From Hyphomicrobiales bacterium (GTDB lineage: Bacteria; Pseudomonadota; Alphaproteobacteria; Rhizobiales; Rhizobiaceae): 64,000 bases of DNA. The stretch spans positions 88,910 through 152,909 of the forward strand of contig UCII01000003.1 in assembly GCA_900472485.1 (NCBI GenBank), written 5' to 3'. Shown here one piece after another: positions 7,130-15,735 of this stretch. How positions within the stretch are numbered: the stretch's first letter is position 1; each line of letters starts with the position of its first letter. The notes under the pieces are model-generated. The model was not told where the DNA came from. It saw nothing but the letters and a program-made list of their open reading frames with translations, and did no database searches. Made by a program: the position numbers and the translations under genes.

Positions 7130-9709
7130 CTATTCCATCGCCTCGCGGATCAGGTCATCGGCCGCTTCCGCAAGCAGGGAATCGTGCGCCTCACCCGGCA
7201 CCGGTACCTTGCCGATTTCCAGCATCACCGGCACGGCGAGCGGGGAAATATGGTCCAGCGCGCGATGGATGATATGGCCCTTGATTCGCTTGAGCATATC
7301 CGCAAGTCGGCCAATATCCAAAAGTCCGGACGCGGCATCCTGTCTCGTCGCCTGCAGCAGGATATGATCGGGCTCGTGACTGCGCAGCACGTCATAGATC
7401 AGATCGGCCGAAACCGTTACCTGCCTGCCGGTCTTTTCCTTGCCCGGGTGCCGGCGTTCGATCAAGCCGGCAATCACGGCACAATTGCGGAAGGTGCGCT
7501 TTAAAAGAAAGGATTCGTCGAGCCACGCCTCGAGATCGTCTCCGAGCATATCCTCGTCGAAGAGATCGGAGAGGCTGAGGCGCCCGTTGGCGATCATCAG
7601 CCCCATATCCTCCAACCCCCAGATGCCGAGAGAATAATCGGTCGCGACGAAGCCCATAGGCTTGGCGCCGGCGCGCTCCAGCCTTCGGGTCAGCAGCATG
7701 CCGAGCGTCTGGTGCGCCAGCCTTCCCTCGAAAGGATAGGCGACCATGTAGGCGCGGCTGCCGCGCGGGAAAGTCTCGATCAGAAACTCATCGCGCTTCG
7801 GCAGCAGCGATTTCTCGTTCTGAATTTCCAGCCAATCGCGCACCTGATCCGGCAGGCGGTGCCGCCGGTCGGGATCGGCAATCATCGCCCGCACCTGATC
7901 GGCGAGATAGGTCGAAAGCGGAAACTTACCGCCGGCGTAGGAGGGGATTTTCGGATCCAGCGAGAAGGCCTGCGAGGCCAGGCATTCGCTCTCGCGGATG
8001 CCTTCGAAGCGCAGCACCTTGCCGGAAAAGAGGAAAGTGTCGCCGGGCGAGAGCTGCTCGACGAAATATTCCTCGACCTTGCCTAACGGCGCGCCACCTC
8101 TTCCAAGCGAGCCCAGCGCGTTGCGTTTCACCAGACGGATATTCAGCATCGCCTCTTCGACGATCGTGCCGAGGTTCAGGCGATATTGCTGCGCGACCTG
8201 CGGATTGGAGACCCGCCAGCGCCCATCCGCAGTCTTGCGGATTCGGGCATAGCGCTCATAAGTCCGTAGCGCATAGCCGCCGGTGGCGACGAAATCGACG
8301 ATGCGCTCGAAGGTCTCCCAGGAAAGCTCGGCATAGGGAGCGGCACTCTGCACCTCATCGTAGAGCTCCAGCATGTCGAAGGGTTCGGCGCAAGCCATGC
8401 CGAGGACATGCTGGGCGAGAACGTCGAGCGCACCGGCGCCGATCGGCGGCGTGTCCTGGGCGCCCATATAGTTGGCATCAAGTGCACCCTGGCATTCCAT
8501 GACCTCGAAGCGGTTGGCCGGCACAAGGATCGCCTTCGACGGCTCGTCCATACGGTGATTGGCGCGGCCGATGCGCTGGGCAAGGCGGCTTGCGCCTTTC
8601 GGCGCGCCGACATGAATGACGAGATCGACATCGCCCCAGTCTATGCCGAGATCGAGTGTCGATGTGGCGACGACGGCGCGCAGCCGGTTTTCCGCCATGG
8701 CCGCCTCCACCTTGCGGCGCTGGCCGACATCGAGCGAGCCGTGATGCAGGGCGATCGGCAGATTGTCATCATTGGCCGACCATAGCTCCTGAAACAGCAT
8801 TTCCGCCTGCGAGCGCGTGTTGACGAAAAGCAACGTCGTGCGATGCGCCTTCAGCTCGCGATAGATATCGGGGATCGCATATTTGGCGGAGTGGCCGGAC
8901 CAGGGAATGCGCTCTTCCGTGGACAGGATCGAGATATCGGGCTTGGCGCCGCCCTCGACGATGACGAGGCCGGCGTGGTGCTCTTGCCCCGGCCGCTGCG
9001 CCAGCAGCCATTTCTGCAGATCCATGGGATCGGCGACCGTCGCTGAAAGGCCGATGGTCTGCACGCGCGGCGCCAGCTTGCGGATACGGGCAAGGCCGAG
9101 CGATAGCATATGGCCGCGCTTGGAGGTGACGAGCGAATGCAGCTCGTCGAAGACGATGTATTTCAGATCCTTGAAGAAGCGCTCTGCCTCGCGATTGGCG
9201 AGCAGCAGCGCCACCTGCTCGGGCGTCGTCAACAGGATATCGGGCGGGTTGAGCTTCTGCCGCTGCCGCTTGCCGCTTGGCGTATCGCCCGTGCGGTTCT
9301 CGACCGTGACAGGCAGGCCCATTTCCGAAACGGGCTTCATCAGATTGCGCTCGATATCAACGGCAAGTGCCTTCAATGGCGAGATGTAGAGCGTGTGGAT
9401 GCCGGTGAAGGCCGAGCCGGGCGGGATTCTGCCGCGCCGGGTGATATCGGTGAGCGACGGCAGGAAGCCGGCGAGCGTCTTGCCGGCGCCGGTGGGGGCG
9501 ATCAGCAGCGTGCTTTCGCCCGCTTCGGCGCGAGCCAGCAGTTCCAGCTGATGGGCGCGCGGCTGCCAGCCCTTTTCCGCAAACCAGCGGGTGAAGGGGG
9601 CGGGCAGGGCAAGGAGGCGGTCGGCGTCGATCTGGTCCACGGGCTGAATGTAGTTGAAATGTGGAGGATAGGAAGCGGGGAGCTGGAGAAGAGCAAGGAT
9701 GGGCCGCAC
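7130..9709 (-). CDS. lhr: Ligase-associated DNA damage response DEXH-box helicase (Lhr-like)
   Basis: This 859-residue superfamily 2 helicase has a Q-like motif and Walker A APTGAGKT (residues 71-78), the DELH box (188-191), motif III LSATVADP, and a C-terminal helicase domain with HHGSLDVGQRRKVE, STLDLGIDWG and QRIGRANHR. The DEXH box and winged-helix/beta-barrel C-terminal half are those of the Lhr core. The length is that of the short Lhr form found next to PdeM. It translocates on single-stranded DNA and unwinds DNA:RNA or DNA hybrids; a role in repair is inferred from the family. No other start is available near the N-terminus. Confidence 0.92.
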   Translation of the reverse strand: MRPILALLQLPASYPPHFNYIQPVDQIDADRLLALPAPFTRWFAEKGWQPRAHQLELLARAEAGESTLLIAPTGAGKTLAGFLPSLTDITRRGRIPPGSAFTGIHTLYISPLKALAVDIERNLMKPVSEMGLPVTVENRTGDTPSGKRQRQKLNPPDILLTTPEQVALLLANREAERFFKDLKYIVFDELHSLVTSKRGHMLSLGLARIRKLAPRVQTIGLSATVADPMDLQKWLLAQRPGQEHHAGLVIVEGGAKPDISILSTEERIPWSGHSAKYAIPDIYRELKAHRTTLLFVNTRSQAEMLFQELWSANDDNLPIALHHGSLDVGQRRKVEAAMAENRLRAVVATSTLDLGIDWGDVDLVIHVGAPKGASRLAQRIGRANHRMDEPSKAILVPANRFEVMECQGALDANYMGAQDTPPIGAGALDVLAQHVLGMACAEPFDMLELYDEVQSAAPYAELSWETFERIVDFVATGGYALRTYERYARIRKTADGRWRVSNPQVAQQYRLNLGTIVEEAMLNIRLVKRNALGSLGRGGAPLGKVEEYFVEQLSPGDTFLFSGKVLRFEGIRESECLASQAFSLDPKIPSYAGGKFPLSTYLADQVRAMIADPDRRHRLPDQVRDWLEIQNEKSLLPKRDEFLIETFPRGSRAYMVAYPFEGRLAHQTLGMLLTRRLERAGAKPMGFVATDYSLGIWGLEDMGLMIANGRLSLSDLFDEDMLGDDLEAWLDESFLLKRTFRNCAVIAGLIERRHPGKEKTGRQVTVSADLIYDVLRSHEPDHILLQATRQDAASGLLDIGRLADMLKRIKGHIIHRALDHISPLAVPVMLEIGKVPVPGEAHDSLLAEAADDLIREAME

Positions 9710-9753
9710 GTTCCTTCACCAAGGCCGCTTGGGCCCATTGGCTTCCTCACGCA

Positions 9754-9910
9754 CCGTCATCCTCGGGCTTGACCCGAGGATCCAGGCACAAGCGCTTCCG
9801 ATTGGTATCGAAGCATTCAACGGGCTGCGATGAATTTCTGCCTTTGTCGGCCAAAGCCGATGCCTGCGAGGCTTGGGCGTGGATCCTCGGGTCAAGCCCG
9901 AGGATGACGG
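9754..9910. repeat. 157-bp inverted-repeat element (copy 1, before rrf2)
   Basis: The 31-bp ends at 9754-9784 and 9880-9910 are perfect reverse complements (CCGTCATCCTCGGGCTTGAC at one end). Each end is itself a dyad, ATCCTCGGG-CTTGA-CCCGAGGAT. An almost identical pair of ends brackets a different interior at 11102-11269. No coding capacity. This has the form of a MITE-like or BIME-like element. Confidence 0.85.
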
Positions 9911-9984
9911 AACCTACTTGCTGTCAGCATTCTTAAGCGAGCATTTTCGTACTCATCCGCGAAACAGCAACGCTATCCGCATTC

Positions 9985-10036
9985 CCTACTTGACTCCCAT
10001 CATAATCATAGATAAAAATTATCCATGATTTGAGAG
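9985..10036 (+). promoter_or_regulatory. Promoter and possible autoregulatory dyad upstream of rrf2 gene
   Basis: TTGACT at 9990-9995 has a -35 match, with an A/T-rich -10 region (TAAAAA, 10013-10018, 17-base spacer). The overlapping A+T-rich sequence ATCATAATCATAG...TCCATGAT has outer dyad symmetry, as expected for an Rrf2-type operator. GAGAGG at 10033 is the ribosome-binding site. Confidence 0.5.
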
Positions 10037-10044
10037 GCACGAAA

Positions 10045-10548
10045 ATGAAGCTCGGAGACGGCGTTGAACAATCCATCCATTGCGTTGGCATGCTGGCTGG
10101 CCTGTCCGATGGCGGCGTGCTCTCGGCGGCTGCCCTTGCCGAATTTCACGGCGTTTCGGTCAGCTACCTTCTGAAGCATCTGCAGGCGCTTTCCGGAGCC
10201 GGCATCCTCGACACCGTGCCGGGGCCGAAGGGCGGATACCGGCTGGCGCGCAAGCCGGAGGAGATCACGCTTCTCGATATCGTGCTGGCCGCCGAAGGCC
10301 CCGCACCCGCCTTCCGCTGCGCCGAAATCCGCCAGCGCGGTCCGAACCCGCTGGAAGGGCGCTACTTCGCCAAGCCCTGCGGCATCAATGCCGCCATGCT
10401 GGCGGCCGAGCGCGTCTATCGGGCCGAACTGGCAAAGACAACGATCGCCGACGTGCTGACCGATCTAAAGCAAACGGACACGGACGGTGGCATAGCCGCG
10501 AGAGGCTGCGCCTTTCTCGAGCTGCATGAACGCAAGACCAGAAACTGA
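10045..10548 (+). CDS. Rrf2-family transcriptional regulator
   Basis: This 167-residue protein starts MKLGDGVEQSIHC and has the Rrf2 winged helix-turn-helix (LAEFHGVSVSYLLKHLQALS, wing GPKGGYRLAR). In place of the three closely spaced cysteines of iron-sulfur Rrf2 sensors (IscR, NsrR) only two are visible in the sensing loop (AFRCAEIRQRG and AKPCGINAAM), so it may be a thiol or otherwise modified sensor. This is inference. It lies 31 bases upstream of an AhpD-like gene that it probably controls, and both genes lie between two copies of an inverted-repeat element. GAGAGG 6 bases before the ATG supports the start. Confidence 0.87.
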   Translation: MKLGDGVEQSIHCVGMLAGLSDGGVLSAAALAEFHGVSVSYLLKHLQALSGAGILDTVPGPKGGYRLARKPEEITLLDIVLAAEGPAPAFRCAEIRQRGPNPLEGRYFAKPCGINAAMLAAERVYRAELAKTTIADVLTDLKQTDTDGGIAARGCAFLELHERKTRN

Positions 10549-10579
10549 ACCTCAAGCTTTAAACCCAAGGAGAAGACCC

Positions 10580-11041
10580 ATGCATCCGCGTTTCAACTTC
10601 GCCAAAGCCTCCCCGGACTCCTACAAGGCCGTCGTCGCGCTGGAAAACTTCGTCCAGGGCAGCGGCCTCGAACGGCGCTTCATCCATCTGATCAAGCTCC
10701 GGGCGTCGCAGATCAATGGCTGCGCCTATTGCGTCGACATGCACTCGAAGGAAGCCCGGCACGAGGGCTTGAGCGAGCAATGGATCAACCTGATGTGCGT
10801 CTGGTGGGAATCGCCTGTTTATGACGACCGCGAGCGTGCTTTGCTCCGCTGGGTGGATTCCGTCACCAAGATCGCCCAGACCGGCATTCCGGATTCCGAC
10901 TACGAGCCGTTGAAGCAGCATTTCAGCGAAGAGGAGATCGTCAAGATCACGGTGGCGATCGGCACGATCAACATCTGGAACCGCCTCGCCGTCGGCTTCC
11001 GCTCGCAGCACCCGGTAGATGCGGCAAGCAAGGCTGCTTGA
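10580..11041 (+). CDS. Carboxymuconolactone decarboxylase / AhpD-like family protein
   Basis: This 153-residue all-helical protein carries the AhpD-type thiol motif GCAYCVDMHSKEA (C-x2-C-x3-H), typical of alkylhydroperoxidase-like members of the CMD family. These act as thiol-dependent peroxidases or disulfide reductases; its actual substrate is unknown. AAGGAG 10 bases before the ATG at 10580 fixes the start although the frame is open further upstream. Downstream of and probably cotranscribed with the Rrf2 regulator, which would fit an oxidant-responsive two-gene unit. Confidence 0.87.
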   Translation: MHPRFNFAKASPDSYKAVVALENFVQGSGLERRFIHLIKLRASQINGCAYCVDMHSKEARHEGLSEQWINLMCVWWESPVYDDRERALLRWVDSVTKIAQTGIPDSDYEPLKQHFSEEEIVKITVAIGTINIWNRLAVGFRSQHPVDAASKAA

Positions 11042-11101
11042 GTACGCTCTTCCCAGCATGTGATGTGCCGCCGCCTGCTCCCCTGGACTTTCACTTGAAC
11101 G

Positions 11102-11269
11102 CCGTCATCCTCGGGCTTGACCCGAGGATCCAAGCACAGGGGGCGGCTCGGCAGGAATGCTGTTAACGAGTACCGGCGAGCGCGCATCTTTCAAGCGGCG
11201 TCCTTGCGTATCGTATCGCATGTTCCGCAGCTTGGGCGTGGATCCTCGGGTCAAGCCCGAGGATGACGG
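11102..11269. repeat. 168-bp inverted-repeat element (copy 2, after AhpD-like gene)
   Basis: It has the same 31-bp terminal sequence as the element at 9754-9910, again in inverted pair (11102-11132 and 11239-11269), with an unrelated interior. GCTTGGGCG just inside the right end is also shared by both copies. Confidence 0.85.
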
Positions 11270-11330
11270 ACTGTGGGGTTAGCAGCGGGGGCCCAAGAAA
11301 GTCTGGGCGACAGCGGCTACTTGATAACCT

Positions 11331-11363
11331 CAAAACGAAAAACGCGGGGCCAAAACCCCGCGT
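11331..11363 (-). terminator. glnII terminator
   Basis: On the minus strand ACGCGGGG and CCCCGCGT form a perfect 8-bp stem followed by TTTTTCGTTTT, about 45 bases after the glnII stop codon. Confidence 0.9.
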
Positions 11364-11408
11364 CATTCACTTGTTCTATCGAGCTCGGCGAACCGAAGCT
11401 GAGAAGTC

Positions 11409-12449
11409 TTAGGCAGCAACCGAGCCGAAGCCAGCCGTCGGAACTTCCGAGATCGTCTTCAGGACCTGCGAAGCGATCTGGTAGGGGTCGCCTTGCGAGT
11501 TCGGACGACGATCTTCGAGGTAGCCCTTGTAGTCGTTCTTGATGAAGGAGTGCGGAACGCGGATCGAGGCGCCGCGGTCGGCAACGCCGTAGGAGAACTT
11601 GTTCCACGGTGCCGTCTCATGCTTGCCGGTCAGACGCATGTGGTTGTCCGGGCCGTAGACAGCGATGTGGGCTTCGAGGTTCTTGTCGAACTGAGCCATC
11701 AGCGCTTCGAAATAGGCCTTGCCGCCGACTTCGCGCATGAACTTGGTCGAGAAGTTGCAGTGCATCCCCGAACCGTTCCAGTCGGTATCGCCGAGCGGCT
11801 TGCAGTGGAACTCGATGTCGATGCCGTACTTTTCGCACAGACGCAGCAGCAGGTAGCGTGCCATCCAGATCTGGTCGGCTGCCTTCTTGGAGCCCTTGCC
11901 GAAAATCTGGAATTCCCACTGGCCCTTGGCCACTTCAGCGTTGATGCCTTCGTGGTTGATGCCGGCTTCGAGGCAGAGGTCGAGGTGCTCTTCAACGATC
12001 TCGCGAGCGACATCGCCGACGTTCTTGTAGCCGACGCCGGTGTAGTACGGGCCCTGCGGAGCCGGGTAGCCGGATTCCGGGAAGCCGAGCGGACGGCCGT
12101 CCTTGTAGAAGAAGTATTCCTGCTCGAAGCCGAACCATGCGTCTTCATCGTCAAGGATGGTCGCGCGGCTGTTGGACTCATGCGGCGTAACGCCATCAGG
12201 CATCATGACTTCGCACATGACGAGAGCGCCGTTGGTACGGGCTGGGTCCGGGTAGATGGCGACGGGCTTCAGCACGCAATCCGAGCTGCGGCCTTCGGCC
12301 TGCATCGTCGACGAACCATCGAAGCCCCAAAGCGGAAGCTGCTCGAGCGTCGGAAATGCGTCGAATTCCTTGATCTGCGTTTTACCGCGCAGGTTCGGTA
12401 CCGGGGTGTACCCGTCGAGCCAGATGTACTCGAGCTTATATTTCGTCAT
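11409..12449 (-). CDS. glnII: Glutamine synthetase type II (GSII)
   Basis: This 346-residue enzyme makes glutamine from glutamate, ammonia and ATP in the cytoplasm. The sequence is of the eukaryote-like beta-Grasp GSII type: WGFDGSST, FGFEQEYFFY, GINAEVAKGQWEFQIF and NHMRLTGKHET (catalytic and ATP-binding segments). It is about 100 residues shorter than GSI. The start is ATG 12449 (MTKYKLEYIWLDGY) with GAGGTG six bases before it. A sigma-54 type promoter lies upstream and the divergent gstI gene encodes its known translational inhibitor in Rhizobium, so nitrogen (NtrC) control is expected from the family. A strong terminator follows. Confidence 0.97.
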   Translation of the reverse strand: MTKYKLEYIWLDGYTPVPNLRGKTQIKEFDAFPTLEQLPLWGFDGSSTMQAEGRSSDCVLKPVAIYPDPARTNGALVMCEVMMPDGVTPHESNSRATILDDEDAWFGFEQEYFFYKDGRPLGFPESGYPAPQGPYYTGVGYKNVGDVAREIVEEHLDLCLEAGINHEGINAEVAKGQWEFQIFGKGSKKAADQIWMARYLLLRLCEKYGIDIEFHCKPLGDTDWNGSGMHCNFSTKFMREVGGKAYFEALMAQFDKNLEAHIAVYGPDNHMRLTGKHETAPWNKFSYGVADRGASIRVPHSFIKNDYKGYLEDRRPNSQGDPYQIASQVLKTISEVPTAGFGSVAA

Positions 12450-12891
12450 TACGCACCTCATAACAGTTAATCAGGCGAAGTAGGAAAACTTGCCCGGCGC
12501 GCCCGCCGGAAAATTCCTCACTACGAACGGCTGCCAGGAGAGATGCATGTGCCGTGCCAGATCGCATCGACACCCGGCCTATCAGGCGAGATTTTTATGA
12601 TTCAGACGCGTTCCGGCAAGATTTCCCGGTGCCAAGCATCAGATTCTTTTCAATTGCCGCCATGGTTCCAATCGAGCTGCCAAAGTGTCGCAGGCTCAGC
12701 CCGCCCTAAAATGGATTGGAAAATCGACAGATAAAAGAAGCGGCATTCGCTGCACTACCGTCGAATTGCCTATAATTTCATCATTTAGCATTTTTTTTAA
12801 GCGGAATGGTGATATTCGTCTTCGGCTTTGCTATATATGAGCTGTCTCTTGAAGCGCGCCCGCTTGAACACCAAAAAGGGAGAGACAACGA
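12450..12891. other. glnII-gstI intergenic control region
   Basis: The 442 bases between the divergent genes hold the glnII sigma-54 promoter. On the gstI side there is an A+T-rich stretch (about 12775-12840) likely to contain the gstI promoter, and GGGAGAG serves as ribosome-binding site before gstI. No other gene is supported. Confidence 0.6.
12543..12559 (-). promoter_or_regulatory. Sigma-54 (-24/-12) promoter of glnII
   Basis: On the minus strand TGGCACG-N4-ATGCA matches the RpoN consensus TGGCAC-N5-TTGCW with a single change. It lies about 95 bases upstream of the glnII start. Known glnII genes of rhizobia are RpoN/NtrC dependent. I did not find a clear NtrC dyad. Confidence 0.8.
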
Positions 12892-13083
12892 ATGGCAATC
12901 GGTACTCGGCACGAAACCGCAAAGATCTATCAGTTTCCCGTTACGGCTCGTCCCACGGCGCTCAGCCAGCGTCCGAAGGTGAACCTCACCCCGGATATCG
13001 GGCCGTCCATTGCGACGGCCGCATTCGACAGCTGGTATCACGAAGCCGCGATCGTCGAATCCGACGAGACCCGCAAGCAGTAA
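12892..13083 (+). CDS. gstI: GstI, small inhibitor of glnII translation
   Basis: A 63-residue protein (MAIGTRHETAKIYQFPVTAR...) encoded divergently from glnII. Position, size and orientation match gstI of Rhizobium leguminosarum and R. etli, a 63-residue protein reported to reduce glnII mRNA translation and so lower ammonium assimilation. The N-terminal K-I-Y-Q-F-P segment is a typical short conserved peptide of such rhizobial proteins. GGGAGAG precedes the ATG. Assignment rests on synteny, size and recognised sequence; no catalytic domain is present. Confidence 0.85.
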   Translation: MAIGTRHETAKIYQFPVTARPTALSQRPKVNLTPDIGPSIATAAFDSWYHEAAIVESDETRKQ

Positions 13084-13092
13084 GCTTCGGCT

Positions 13093-13728
13093 TCACAGCG
13101 CTATATAGCGATCCGAGCGATGATTGATCGCGACGAAGAGGTTGAGCGCGATTGCGCCGATCACCGAGCAGATGACCACAAAGGGCGTGGTCACCGCAAA
13201 AGCGACTGCGAGCACGCATAGGTCGATCGCAAGCTGCACCAGCCCTGCCCTGATGCCGAAACGCTCCTGCAGGTAAATCCCCAGAATGCCGACGCCGCCG
13301 AGGCTGGCGCGATGACGGTAGAGCGCGAGCAGCCCGAAGCCGAGCAGAATGCCGCCGAGCACCGCCGACCAGAGCGCGTTGATATGCGCGATATCGAAAA
13401 GCAGCGGCTGCAGGTTGGTCAGCAGCGAGGTCAGCGCGATGGCGATGAAGGTCTTGATGGTGAAGACCGGGCCGAGCTGTTTCAGCGAGAGATAGAAGAA
13501 CGGCAGGTTGACCACAAAGAAGGCCAGGCCGAAATTCACGCCGATCGCGTAATGCAGCAGGAAAGCGATGCCGGCGGTGCTGCCGGTCAGAAGGCCGGCG
13601 CTTGAAAGGCAAAATAACCCGAGCGAGGAAATCAGGCTGCCGGAGACGATGCCTTGAATATCCTCGATCCACGAATGCCGGGTCGCGGACGTCTTCCAGA
13701 TACCAAATGCGCTCTTTGCGTTTGCCAT
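13093..13728 (-). CDS. YitT family membrane protein
   Basis: This 211-residue protein has five or six membrane segments and the YitT (DUF161) pattern: GLLTGSTAGIAFLLHYAIGVNFG, FFVVNLPFFYLS, GGILLGFGLLALYRHRASLGGVG. The start MANAKSAF is preceded by AGGGGAA at good spacing; the frame is open 14 codons upstream. The function of the family is unknown; transport is presumed. It is convergent with gstI, whose stop is 9 bases away. Confidence 0.85.
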   Translation of the reverse strand: MANAKSAFGIWKTSATRHSWIEDIQGIVSGSLISSLGLFCLSSAGLLTGSTAGIAFLLHYAIGVNFGLAFFVVNLPFFYLSLKQLGPVFTIKTFIAIALTSLLTNLQPLLFDIAHINALWSAVLGGILLGFGLLALYRHRASLGGVGILGIYLQERFGIRAGLVQLAIDLCVLAVAFAVTTPFVVICSVIGAIALNLFVAINHRSDRYIAL

Positions 13729-13835
13729 GTGATTTCCCCTGGGTTTCAGGGCTTTTTGCTGAAATCTCATGCGACAATCAAGCGAAAATACGTAAGCAAT
13801 GCTGACCTATTTCAAATTCGCAAGATTCGAAATCA

Positions 13836-14789
13836 TCAGGCCGATTTACTCGCAATGAACAGAATGCCGTGGACGGGTTTTCCGCCATCCATACGAATGA
13901 TGCTGGGGGCCAAATCCCGCACGGTGAAGTCATGATGAGCCAGCATTTCCCTGACATAGGCTTCCGAATGGGCAAAACGCAGGGAATCTCGCAGCACATA
14001 ACCGTCCGTCTGCTGCGCATCCTCGACCGAAAAGGCAAAGACGGCGCCATCGGCCGAAAGTTTCTGCACGACCGCCATTACGCCATGCAGATCGCCGAGA
14101 TACATCAGCACGTCGGCGGCGGTGATCAGATCCGCCCGGCCAGCCGCAAGCCCGACATCGAAAATGCCTGACAGCTCCGGCTCCAGCGAGAGGTCGGCCT
14201 GGCCGAGATGATCGTAGACATTCTTCTCGGCCGCCTTGGCAAGCATACCCTTCGACAGGTCGTAACCTTCCAGCCGACCGACACGGGCGCGGATTTCCGG
14301 CCCGAGCAGACCCGTGCCGCAGCCGAGATCGACGGCAAGGCGGAAATGTTTGGGGATGTCGGTCGTTTCAGCGATCAGCGCCGCCAGCTTGCCAGGCACA
14401 CTATAGCCCAGCTTCTCGACCAGCGAGGTTTCGAAGCGGTCGGCATAGTCATCGAACAATCGCTCGACATAGAGGCTCGGCGGCCGGTCCGGCACATCGG
14501 CACCGCCGAGAACGGCAAGCTTCAGGCGCGCGCCGAAGACATCGCCCGCATCGAGCGTCAGCACCTCGTTCAACGCTGCGATCGCGCCTGACGCGTCGCC
14601 GGCCTTCTCGCGATAGGTTGCAAGCGTGAACCAGCCCGCCGCCCAGCGCGGTGCCAGCTCCAGCGCCTGCTCCATCAGCTCGGCAGCACTCGCGGGCTCG
14701 CCGCTTTCTGCAAGCATCTTAGCATAGTCGGCGCGGCGGTCGGCAATGACATCGCCGGAGGAAAGCTGGCTCGGCAGCATGAGTTTCAT
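13836..14789 (-). CDS. TPR-containing class I SAM-dependent methyltransferase
   Basis: This 317-residue protein has an N-terminal segment of TPR-like helices (about residues 20-95: AELMEQALELAPRWAAGWFTLATYREKAGD) followed by a methyltransferase domain with motif I AVDLGCGTGLLGPEIRARVG, then LEGYDLSKGM, ADLITAADVLMYLGD and a C-terminal FSVEDAQ segment. This TPR-plus-methyltransferase arrangement is widespread in alphaproteobacteria. The substrate is unknown; the TPR part may bind a protein partner. Confidence 0.85.
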   Translation of the reverse strand: MKLMLPSQLSSGDVIADRRADYAKMLAESGEPASAAELMEQALELAPRWAAGWFTLATYREKAGDASGAIAALNEVLTLDAGDVFGARLKLAVLGGADVPDRPPSLYVERLFDDYADRFETSLVEKLGYSVPGKLAALIAETTDIPKHFRLAVDLGCGTGLLGPEIRARVGRLEGYDLSKGMLAKAAEKNVYDHLGQADLSLEPELSGIFDVGLAAGRADLITAADVLMYLGDLHGVMAVVQKLSADGAVFAFSVEDAQQTDGYVLRDSLRFAHSEAYVREMLAHHDFTVRDLAPSIIRMDGGKPVHGILFIASKSA

Positions 14790-14947
14790 CCTGTTTGACG
14801 CTTGCCTTTGAACGCGGCCATAAAAAAACTCAAGTCCTATTTCAGGCAGGCGCTGGTTTAGGATGTAAGCTGGGGCGAAAGTGCTTGCGAGTCGCAGGCG
14901 CCGGCCCTATCTCAACAGCGACCGACCGCCATTATGGAGACGTCAGA

Positions 14948-15214
14948 ATGTCCGATCAGGTGAACAGATTTCTTGGCGACTCGCCGGGCCGAACGCTGGT
15001 AAAGCTCATCATCGTGTCGCTCGTCGTCGGCTTCGTGATGAAGTTCTTCGGCTGGCGGCCGCTCGATTTCCTCTATGGCGTCCGGCGCTTCCTGCTCGAT
15101 CTCTGGCACAGCGGCTTTGCCGCGCTTGGCGAGTTCGGCGATTATGTGCTGCTCGGCGCATCCATCGTCATTCCGATCTTCATCATACTTCGTTTGTTCA
15201 ATTACCGCAGCTGA
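14948..15214 (+). CDS. Small inner-membrane protein (DUF6460-like)
   Basis: This 88-residue protein (MSDQVNRFLGDSPGRTLVKL) has two predicted membrane helices (LIIVSLVVGFVMKFFGW and YVLLGASIVIPIFIILRLF) joined by a short amphipathic loop. Of unknown function and conserved in rhizobia. The ATG at 14948 has GGAGAC upstream; the longer open frame is not supported. It ends one base before the ATG of the CAP-domain gene, so both probably share a transcript. Confidence 0.75.
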   Translation: MSDQVNRFLGDSPGRTLVKLIIVSLVVGFVMKFFGWRPLDFLYGVRRFLLDLWHSGFAALGEFGDYVLLGASIVIPIFIILRLFNYRS

Positions 15215-15215
15215 C

Positions 15216-15719
15216 ATGACCTCCCAGACACTGACCTTAACGCGCCGCGATGCGTTGCGCCTCGCTGCTCTTGCGCTTACCGCATCCGTTGCGAGTTGCG
15301 CCACGCCGCCCGCCCGGATTTCCAATATCCCTTCCAGCGACCAGACTGCCTCCGCCCTGCCGCTCGTCAATGCACTGCGCGCCAAGAACGGCTTGCCGCC
15401 ATTGAAGATCGACACGGCCGCCAGCACCGCCGCCGTCTATCAGGCCCGGCGCATGGCGAATGCCGGCAAGATGGAGCACCTGATCGGCCTCGGCGACGAT
15501 TTCGGCAAGCGGGTCAAGGCAAGCGGCGTCAAGCTGCCGGCAGCCGAGAACATTGCGGAGGGGCAACGCGACGTGAATGCAGCAGTGACGGCCTGGATCA
15601 ATTCGCCGAAGCATTTGCACAACATGCTCGGCAAATATGATGGGCTTGGCGTCGCTCTCGCCTATGCACCCTCTTCCGGCGACAGGCCTTATTGGTCCAT
15701 GGTGCTGTCCTCGAACTGA
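15216..15719 (+). CDS. CAP (SCP/PR1) domain lipoprotein
   Basis: This 167-residue exported protein has a Tat-like N-terminus (TRRDALRLAALALTASVASC) ending in a lipobox-like cysteine. The CAP domain shows LVNALRAKNGLPPL, the A-R-R-M-A segment with M-E-H, AENIAEG and WINSPKHLHNML, matching the four-helix/sheet sandwich of SCP-like extracellular proteins. Function in bacteria is poorly known. It lies in a tight cluster with the small membrane protein upstream and the MATE pump 16 bases downstream. Confidence 0.85.
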   Translation: MTSQTLTLTRRDALRLAALALTASVASCATPPARISNIPSSDQTASALPLVNALRAKNGLPPLKIDTAASTAAVYQARRMANAGKMEHLIGLGDDFGKRVKASGVKLPAAENIAEGQRDVNAAVTAWINSPKHLHNMLGKYDGLGVALAYAPSSGDRPYWSMVLSSN

Positions 15720-15735
15720 GGAGGCGTAACGTCAA

